Source of the DNA: Batkoa obscura
Lineage: Eukaryota; Entomophthoromycota; Entomophthoromycetes; Entomophthorales; Batkoaceae
Assembly (NCBI GenBank): GCA_030770535.1
Contig: JASVEC010000005.1
Span: 1,900,058 to 1,964,057, forward strand
DNA: 64,000 nucleotides
Reading direction: 5' to 3'
Position 1 is the first letter of the stretch, and every line of letters begins with the position of its first letter. The translations under genes and the position numbers were made by a program. Below, in pieces: positions 56,884-64,000 of the stretch. Under the pieces are notes generated by a model that was not told the DNA's origin, made no database searches, and was given only the letters and a program-made list of their open reading frames with translations.

Positions 56884-59280
56884 ATGACACAATTTGAAAT
56901 ACAATTTCCTGAAACGACGAGTGCAAAGGGTTTTTACCTCTCAATAATCCTACTAAATGCTTTGCTAAGCTTCCGCCTACCTTCTTCATTGCAGGGTTTA
57001 TTTTTAACCTGTATCGTATATGCTTTGCTACTATCCGGAAAGTCCATAACCAAATTTTTAGCTCTATTGTTTTCTATTATTCGTGTGGTTCTAGCACTTT
57101 CATTTACTGTCAACGTTTCCATATGGACTATTTTAGTTACGTATTCACTTTCTATCATGCTATGTTGGATTCTTTATAAGATATCTGTTTCTATAGACAA
57201 TAAACAATTATTACATCTATTTAACGTAAGGCTGATGGAACCGCCTTCCCTTTTTTTAAGGCTGTTACAGCACAATTCTGCTCACATTATATGGGAACAT
57301 CCATTGGATAGATACATTGACGGTTATCATGTGGAAGTCAATAATCATATTATTTGTCGTTGCGATGCTCATGAGAGAGCAGTATCAATACCAAATTTGA
57401 GACCCAATTGCACGTATAGAATAAGGATATGGGCGTTTTCTAGAACTAGGGGGAAAGCAGCATCACTTTATATATCGTTTCACACACCAAAAGAGCCTTT
57501 AGACGGTGCGAATAATGCGAATTATCAAAGTAATGAGATACCAACTGAAGAGGATGTGAAGCAGCTAGAGCATGACCTTAAAGTAATTCAAGAGAGTAGG
57601 GAGAATATAAAGACAGAGATGGAATCGTTGCAAAAAGAAGAAGCGATGCCAAGTTCTATACAAGAAGATATTCAAAAAAAAAAAGAGGAGGTTGCCAAGC
57701 TTAAAGAAAAGTTAGAAACAGTAAAAAAAGAAAGAGAGATTATATGTAATGAAAAAGATGAATTGAAAGGAAAAAAGTTAAATCAGGAACGATTGTATGA
57801 CGAGTTGAATGATACGCTTAAAAAATTAAAAAATGAAATGCAAAGTTTACAAAGTAAAGTGGAAACACAAAAAAAGTTTAAATTAGAGCAACCTAAGCTG
57901 ATTCATCAAATGGAAAAAAAGTACTGTATTGATATTAATAAACTTAGAAAGGAATGTCAAAGCTTAGAAGATGAAGTAAAAAAGATAGGCAAAGAAACGG
58001 AGGCTACGATCCACCAGTATGAAGAAAAACAGGGGGAACTAAATAAAAAGAGAGAAGAGCATCAAAAATTAGAAAAACAAATTAAAGAAAGTATAGAATT
58101 CCAAAACAGGACCCAAGGAATAAGCAAGGAAGAAATAATTAAGTTCTTAAATCAAGTCAGTAAACTTAAACAGCTTGAACAAAATAAAACAGAATTAAAT
58201 TTTCGACTCGAAGACTTGAATTCAAAAAAGTTACAGCTTCTACAATCTTTAGCTTCTTTTAATAAAGTTAAGAATAAAGATTCTATAAAAAATAAGAAAA
58301 AAGAGGTATACAAAGTTGAAAAGGCGAATGAAACTATAGATAAAAAGAAACATAGTATGGATGATGATTCACTAAATGGCTATGACCATTTGTTTAATGA
58401 AGACAATAAGAAACATAGCATGGATAATGATTCCTTAAATGGCTACGATCTTTTATTTAATGAAGATAAAAAGAGTGCTATTGAGTCATGGCCTTTAGCA
58501 ACTTCATTATCAGCTAATCCAACTACTTCAAGTAATCCTTTTAAAGAATACCATAATCAAGATTATAGTCAAGATCCATGGAGTGCTTTATTGAATCCTG
58601 TGGCCAGGAATCAGAGCAAAGGATTAGGAAGGAATGTGTCTACCCCACCACCTGGGTTTTCCAGCAAAACTATAGAAAACCGCATTGATAATTCAAAATT
58701 TTTAAATGATACGCCATGGTTTAACAAACGAAGCTTTGAAATCAATAGTAAAGAAGATAGCACTTTTGATCCTTTTAGTGAGCCTTTAAACCCACAACCT
58801 TTTTCATATCAAAGTTCAAAGCCTATTACTTCTTCTATTAGTAATCAATCCTTTTCGCCATTTAATCAAAGCAGATCAACCCAAGCTAATACCACTCAAG
58901 CTTACTCTCCATTTCAACCTTCATTAACGCCTCAAACTAGCGTTACCCAATCTTATTCTCCATTTCAGACTTCATTAGCGCCTCACACTAATGGCACTCG
59001 GTCGTATTCTCCCTTTGAGACTCCATTGACAACTCAAGCCACGGGCATTTCTAGTTATTCTTTATTCCCACCACCACCCGGATTCAAAAGAGAAGTAAAA
59101 GAAAAGAATGAAGCGTCTAGTTGGTTGGATGAGTTTGATTTTAGTACTCAAATGAATACCCCGATACAAAAAAATACTGATACCTTTACTACTTCTTTTG
59201 ATGATGTTTGGGGATTGAATGATTTTTTAAAGCAAAGTGATTCTTCATCAAATAATAATGAAAAGGATGACTCCCAATGA
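56884..59280 (+). CDS. Membrane-anchored FN3 and coiled-coil protein
   Basis: Intronless, 798 aa from the ATG at 56884 (open upstream, but from a GTG). Two or three hydrophobic segments lie at about 16-105. A fibronectin type III domain follows at about 118-210 (HIIWEHPLDRYIDGYHVEV; NLRPNCTYRIRIWAFSR). A long Lys/Glu-rich coiled coil spans about 225-480, then a disordered Ser/Pro/Asn tail. The tail holds a tandem 21-residue repeat (KKHSMD-x-DSLNGYD), a Tyr-Ser-Pro-Phe repeat, and PPPGF, NPF, DPW and DPF motifs. NPF and DPW/DPF are ligands of EH-domain and AP-2/clathrin adaptor proteins, so a link between a membrane and endocytosis is possible. FN3-coiled-coil membrane proteins of similar plan are known in many fungi without a clear role. 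Single long exon is unusual among its intron-rich neighbours. Confidence 0.75.
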   Translation: MTQFEIQFPETTSAKGFYLSIILLNALLSFRLPSSLQGLFLTCIVYALLLSGKSITKFLALLFSIIRVVLALSFTVNVSIWTILVTYSLSIMLCWILYKISVSIDNKQLLHLFNVRLMEPPSLFLRLLQHNSAHIIWEHPLDRYIDGYHVEVNNHIICRCDAHERAVSIPNLRPNCTYRIRIWAFSRTRGKAASLYISFHTPKEPLDGANNANYQSNEIPTEEDVKQLEHDLKVIQESRENIKTEMESLQKEEAMPSSIQEDIQKKKEEVAKLKEKLETVKKEREIICNEKDELKGKKLNQERLYDELNDTLKKLKNEMQSLQSKVETQKKFKLEQPKLIHQMEKKYCIDINKLRKECQSLEDEVKKIGKETEATIHQYEEKQGELNKKREEHQKLEKQIKESIEFQNRTQGISKEEIIKFLNQVSKLKQLEQNKTELNFRLEDLNSKKLQLLQSLASFNKVKNKDSIKNKKKEVYKVEKANETIDKKKHSMDDDSLNGYDHLFNEDNKKHSMDNDSLNGYDLLFNEDKKSAIESWPLATSLSANPTTSSNPFKEYHNQDYSQDPWSALLNPVARNQSKGLGRNVSTPPPGFSSKTIENRIDNSKFLNDTPWFNKRSFEINSKEDSTFDPFSEPLNPQPFSYQSSKPITSSISNQSFSPFNQSRSTQANTTQAYSPFQPSLTPQTSVTQSYSPFQTSLAPHTNGTRSYSPFETPLTTQATGISSYSLFPPPPGFKREVKEKNEASSWLDEFDFSTQMNTPIQKNTDTFTTSFDDVWGLNDFLKQSDSSSNNNEKDDSQ

Positions 59281-59464
59281 TAGTTTTGAATGTTAAATAA
59301 AAAATGAATGTTTTTAGTTAAATAGAATTTCATCTATGTTGTTAATTGTTTTTGTTATTATTCTGGTTTTAAAATTCAAACAAATAATTTAGATTAAATA
59401 TTAATATTTATTTAGATATATTAAAATTTAACTTAATCTATTCTATTGCCATAAGCGATAAAAT

Positions 59465-60689
59465 TTATTCTTCATCGGTGATATCAGCATCTCCATCAAC
59501 TTCAGTATTTTCTTTTTCAACACGGGCCATAAGTGCAGCCAACTCTTGTTCATCTGTATCTGAAACAGCTTTAGGCTAATAACGATGAATAATGATAGTC
59601 AAAGAGTTAAATAAAAGCTTACCTTCATCTTGATTGTAATGTTACCTGAATTCTTTACAAGTATTTCCTCGATTTTGCCAATTGCTTTTTCTAATACTTC
59701 AACACCTTCATTTTTATCAACTGAATTAGTAATCATAACATATAATGGTGGAGCTACCAATTTAATCTAATATATTAAAATTTGAATGAATTTTATTCTT
59801 CTTACTAAAATGAAACTTACTTTGATTTGATTAGACTCATTAGAGCACTCCTCTCCAGCTGTTAATGCAGCTTTGATAGTATCAATACCATCATAGCCAA
59901 AACAAGTGACTTCAATATCTAACAAAATAATCAATATATTCGTCCTATAACACTAAATTTAAAAAATTTACCTGCTCTGAATTTTGTTGGTTGAGGTGTA
60001 AGTTTGCTGCGGATCTTGTTTAAAAGCTCTTCTTTGATACTAGGTTCAATTTCAAGAGACTCAAATACGGAGTCTGGTTCACTAATAATAATTTATTAAA
60101 AATAAGCTAATAAATAAACAATAAAACTAGGCGCTTACGTAATGGCTAAACGGAAAGCATCATAAGCATGACCGTATTTTTTGTAAAGCGGCCAGCCGAA
60201 TTGTTGATAAAGAGATTCTAAATCAATAGATTTCTTTTCAGCTACATGACGCATAATACTATGAACCTATTAATCATACAAATTAATGAAAGGTTATAAT
60301 AATAAATAAATAAATTACAGCTTTTGACTTATTGAACTTTTCTTCAGCCTTAATAACTTCTTCAGGCGACACTCTCCTTTTAGAAAGATCAATATAACCT
60401 GACAAAAAAAATTCAAGTTAACGCCTATATTCTCTAAAATATATATATAATTACCTTTCTCTTTATCAACACGCATAACTACAACGACTTCATTTCTACC
60501 AACTCGAATAATCTTTTGCACTGATCTTATACGTTTTCTAGATAACTCTGATAAAAGAACCATACCCTCGATGTTATCATATTCTAATAGATTCACGTAA
60601 GCTCCAACTTCAGCAATTGATCGCACATTTACCATCACTACTTCATCCACCTCCGGGTATTTATTTTCATACATTCGACAGTTGTTCAT
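59465..60689 (-). CDS. SUI2: Translation initiation factor eIF2 subunit alpha
   Basis: Product of 301 aa (yeast 304). Seven exons: 60455-60689, 60319-60398, 60139-60266, 59972-60081, 59821-59918, 59623-59766, 59465-59575. An S1 domain opens the protein ([19 protein letters not shown]), with the regulatory loop [12 protein letters not shown] in which Ser50 is the site phosphorylated by Gcn2-type kinases. [14 protein letters not shown], the helical domain ([20 protein letters not shown]) and [19 protein letters not shown] follow, closing with an acidic tail. It carries initiator tRNA with eIF2 beta and gamma, and Ser phosphorylation slows translation under stress. All introns are in phase. Confidence 0.95.
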
Positions 60690-61367
60690 CTTAACTTTTT
60701 CTTTTTAATCAAAGTTAATTTTGGTTTAAATTTTCTATCTTTTTTTATTGTGTGATTTTTTTTTGAGTAGTTTGATTGGCTAAAAACAAAATTAGCGAAG
60801 TTAAAATTTAAGAAAATTGAAAAAATATGAAAATTCATAATAGGCTGATATTTTTCTTGATGTTCTTCATTTATAATCCTATATATGAACATTATAAACA
60901 CATAACAGGGTTTTTTACTATTGTTCTATCGATTTTCTTTTTTTTATCTTTTTTTTATCATAAATGGACGATTTGTTAAAGATTAAAAAAGGGATTTTAG
61001 TATAAAATCCCATTTTTTAAGCTTTAAAAACTATGATATAACCATCTTCATAAATAATGTAACCTTTTTATGTAAATCATGGTAGGAGTATATAATTGCA
61101 ATAGTAAAATTCTGCTGCAAAATAACTAGAATTTTTAGTATAAAAATGGGTTACAATCAAAAAAAACCATACGTTAGGAAAATAGAAAATAAAAAGCAAC
61201 ACTGCAACCAGCAACTCTGCCATTTTATTATAAAAAATATTAGGCTATTTATAAAAGTATCAATTAAATTAGTTTTATAAAATAAAACAATGTCATTTAA
61301 AAATATTTATTTAAATTGTTTGGTAAACTAATACTAAGTTAACTGAACTACTCTATATATTGTAGTT

Positions 61368-61458
61368 CACCAGAAACTTTTTAGTCCTTTTTACCTTTAG
61401 TAAAACATCTTCGAGATTTACTAAATAAAGATAAAAAAGATGAAAAAAGTTTCTGGTG
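61368..61458. repeat. 91-bp imperfect palindrome (possible fold-back element or structured RNA)
   Basis: The outer arms CACCAGAAACTTTTT and AAAAAGTTTCTGGTG are exact complements. A second stem CTTTTT with AAAAAG and an inner 9-bp stem TTTAGTAAA with TTTACTAAA lie between them, leaving a loop of about 12 nt. Unlike the MITE family its ends are not GGGGATGT. Confidence 0.6.
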
Positions 61459-61927
61459 CTGTAAATTATTATTTTCGACTTTATAAATTATTGTTTAAAT
61501 TAATATAAGTAGAACTATAAACATATAATATAAGCTCCTAAGGTCAACTTTTAAAAAATTATATATAAATGTTTGTTAAATACGCTATAATAAAAGATAG
61601 TATATATTGTTTAACATATTACAATCGATGAATTGTTTGGAATAGAATGATTGTTAACATCAATTGAGCTAAAATTGTAGCACTACAATAAAACGGAGAG
61701 CAAATATATAAGTAAAATATGAACTTAGATGTTGAAGCTTTTACTGAGATATTAAAATGAAGGTATAGTGATTTACTCCTTAAAATTACTATTGCACAAA
61801 CTACACATAATAAATATTTACATGTTCTACTGAAACTAAGTTATTAGCGCATGAGTTATTTGGTTGAATTCATACAGAAAACTACACAAACATATCCTAA
61901 ATAAAAACAATATATGTAATACTATTT

Positions 61928-62023
61928 GGGATGTATTTTTGTGTTTAAGAACTTAACTAACAAATTTTCCGCTTAAATAGTACTTAAAATGGAAGAAATA
62001 ATGAAGTCAAAAAAAACACTCCC
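61928..62023 (+). mobile_element. MITE-like element, copy 12
   Basis: A 96-bp copy with ends GGGATGT and ACACTCCC, flanked by ATTT on both sides. Confidence 0.78.
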
Positions 62024-62837
62024 ATTTGATGTTTTATACAAAATCTCACAAACTTTTAAGCTTGACTATATAATGTTATCAATTATTGAAATCCTAGAAA
62101 TAAAATACTATAAAATTTTATTTTTTAATTTGTAACTAACATAATTTAATGATAAAAAAGAATGATAACCAAATGAAACGTACAACAAAAATATATTACA
62201 TATTAATCCAATCCAACAATCGAACATGTTTTAATAAATAATAATAAAGTTCTTTAATATTGAGTGCAAAAGGTGCAGTGAATAATAAAGAAGTAGTGTG
62301 GAGATATTCAACTTCTATATATTGTACATTGAAAGCAATAGTGTTAGCCTTAATTATTCTAAAATTAGAAAAAAGAGTCAAAAAAACAAAGAAAATGATC
62401 AAAACTAATAGTGATACAATTAACATCAATTTTTTGCATAAAGTTATATGTAAGTGGGTTATATATTTCACTATATAAATCGATCATATATAAATCTAAA
62501 TTACCAAACAAGTTAATCATATCAATATTTAAAAATCTAGTACAAATAATTTGAATATTTTCAATCAATGAAATGGATTTTAATAATTTTTTTGTTATAC
62601 AAAATAAATAAAATCCTTTCAATGTTGGTGCCTTTAAAAATTCATATCAGCTGAAGCTTTTGGATAAAAACAATCTAAAGTTACGATATTACTCTTTCCG
62701 ATTGATTTTATATCGTTGGAATCTCCAAAGAGATCCACAAAATACTCATAATTACTTATTAATTAAATGTTTCATTTGATTTAAATTATCAAGATATTCA
62801 ATATTAAAGCAAAGTCTTTGCTAAGAACTCCTTAAAT

Positions 62838-62936
62838 GGGGATGTATTTTTGTATTTAAGAATTTTACTAACAATTTTTTCCACTCAAATAGCGCTTAAA
62901 AGATGGAAAAAATGCTGAAGCTAAAAAAACATCCCC
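62838..62936 (+). mobile_element. MITE-like element, copy 13 (best preserved)
   Basis: A 99-bp copy with exact GGGGATGT and ACATCCCC ends, flanked by AAAT on both sides. It sits inside the decaying leucine-rich gene. Confidence 0.85.
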
Positions 62937-63292
62937 AAATATTTAACTTAAATTGGAATTAAATATTTAAATTCAAGTATATTAAGGTCACTTAGAATGA
63001 ATAGTAATTCAAAATCAAGCCCCGATGGATTAGGTATTATTAAGATAAAATTTTGGAAGTTAAAAGCTTTAAATATAAAATCTGATGGTCCTATTGTTAC
63101 ATTCAATAGTCTTAATCCAAATTTAACAATATATTCTGTTAATGTACCACTTCCTTTACATTTAATAACTTCAAGCTGACTTAGGTACGAAACAAATAAA
63201 CTTGAACCATTTTTACATCTTTATAGTCATATGAAAATAGTTTTTTTAACTTTAATAGTTTACCCTCAAATTTTGTCTTATAATATTTATAT

Positions 63293-63391
63293 GGGGATGT
63301 ATTTTTGTATTTAAGAATTTTACTGACAATTTTTCCACATAAATAGCGCTTAAAAAATGGAAAAATAATGAAACTAAAAAAAACAGCCCCA
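63293..63391 (+). mobile_element. MITE-like element, copy 14
   Basis: A 99-bp copy with GGGGATGT and ACAGCCCC ends, flanked by ATAT on both sides. It also sits inside the decaying leucine-rich gene. Confidence 0.82.
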
Positions 63392-63477
63392 TATATTCTT
63401 GAATAATGTATAAATTGAATATTTGGACAACAATCTAAATAATATACCGTATGACCATTTAAATTTATATATTTCAT

Positions 63478-64000
63478 TATATCACGCTTTATTTAATAAA
63501 TCTTTCTTAATAATTCCAATATTTAGGTAATGCATCTTGATTATAAGTGACCAGATCAAATTAGATCTGACTACTCTACTTATAACATTGAATGGTCTTT
63601 AAAACCTCAATTTGAATAAACCTTTAGGAGACAGTAACTTGACTACATCTTCCAACAGAATATTGATTGATTGATCAAATTTTACCACTTTATAATAAAA
63701 TATTAAAACAGTCAATTTAGTTTGTTTGTGTTTGAATTCATGATGCTTTAGTAATATTTAGAATGAAGTTCACTCAATAAATACTATCTTTTAACTCCTT
63801 GGGTACTAATTTTTTCGAGTAAAAACGTCATCAATAGAATTTTTTTGGTTGACCCTTTGAGTACCAAATATTTTAAAAATTCTATTTGATTGGACAACAA
63901 TTTCTAATCGATTTTATGCTAATTGTATCAGTTTTTTTTGAAATTCGATACCCAAAGGGTTAATTCAATTTAAATTATGCAATATTCATGATTATATTTT
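63478..64000. other. AT-rich end of window
   Basis: No firm gene. Some minus-strand stretches (near 63.6-63.7 kb) may belong to the decaying leucine-rich gene. Two related short stretches around a TACCCAAAGG/CTTTGAGTACC theme recur near 63800, 63860 and 63950. Confidence 0.35.

Larger units (their letters stand above)
60690..62195. other. AT-rich intergenic region
   Basis: No gene is recognised. It holds a folded sequence at 61368-61458 and MITE copy 12 (61928-62023). Confidence 0.5.
62196..63477 (-). pseudogene. Decaying leucine-rich gene interrupted by two MITE copies
   Basis: On the minus strand, open stretches with a shared Leu/Ile/Asn/Phe-rich style follow one another. They include YLDCCPNIQFIHYSRI before copy 14, FEGKLLKLKKLFSYDYKDV after it, and SLEVIKCKGSGTLTEYIVKF next to it. 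LIIPNPSGLDFELLFILSDL precedes copy 13. Past copy 13 come APTLKGFYLFCITKKLLKSI and the end piece ELYYYLLKHVRLLDWINM, with a stop at 62196. They resemble leucine-rich (RNI/F-box-type) repeats, but no single family is certain. At least four in-frame stops or shifts plus the two insertions break it. Left end is the last stop; the upstream end may lie past 63.5 kb or beyond the window. Confidence 0.45.

Overview
The window is about 64 kb of a very AT-rich nuclear genome. It holds 25 protein genes that I can model, most cut by many short introns (about 45-100 nt, GT-AG, often ending TTTTAG). The gene set points to a fungus: Ilv5-type ketol-acid reductoisomerase, an Rvs161-type BAR protein, a Mis18 kinetochore factor, a Uls1-like SNF2-RING translocase and Atm1. 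The strong AT bias, intron density and a fused bacterial-style chorismate mutase-prephenate dehydratase suggest an early-diverging (non-Dikarya) lineage. That placement is inference; no rRNA or other lineage marker is present.

Layout. 1.1-7.5 kb: SEA4/MIOS (+), dim1 (+) and a chorismate mutase-prephenate dehydratase (-). 9.6-16.2 kb: three intronless genes: a PRXL2-like thioredoxin-fold protein, a secreted multicopper oxidase and a secreted Thr/Ser-rich modular protein. 16.6-23.7 kb: alanine-glyoxylate aminotransferase, Rvs161 BAR protein and ketol-acid reductoisomerase, all on the minus strand. 25.5-30.1 kb: an unidentified membrane protein, then NUS1 and ALG7, two steps of dolichol-linked glycosylation. 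30.2-36.2 kb: NAA40, an oxysterol-binding protein and a secreted cysteine-rich protein. 38.6-40.1 kb: divergent eL18 and mitochondrial uS17m. 41-44.6 kb: Uls1-like SNF2/RING protein. 46.5-60.7 kb: WDR70, prohibitin-2, Mis18, Atm1, a TANGO2/NRDE protein, a membrane-FN3-coiled-coil protein and eIF2-alpha.

Between the genes lie at least 14 copies of one ~100-bp MITE-like element with GGGGATGT...ACATCCCC ends and 4-bp A/T target duplications. None lies in a modelled exon. The last 3 kb looks like a decaying leucine-rich gene hit by two of these elements. Two folded-back sequences (near 37.6 kb and 61.4 kb) are candidate structured RNAs or fold-back elements. I found no tRNA, rRNA, CRISPR array or viral element.

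The genes are mostly ordinary housekeeping functions and do not form one system. Two local links are plausible: NUS1-ALG7 (dolichol pathway) and the shared upstream region of the cytosolic and mitochondrial ribosomal protein genes. The most unusual items are the MITE family, the bacterial-type fused PheA, the secreted modular protein, and the frame problem at one Atm1 splice junction. I read all splice sites by eye, from phase and from remembered family sequences.
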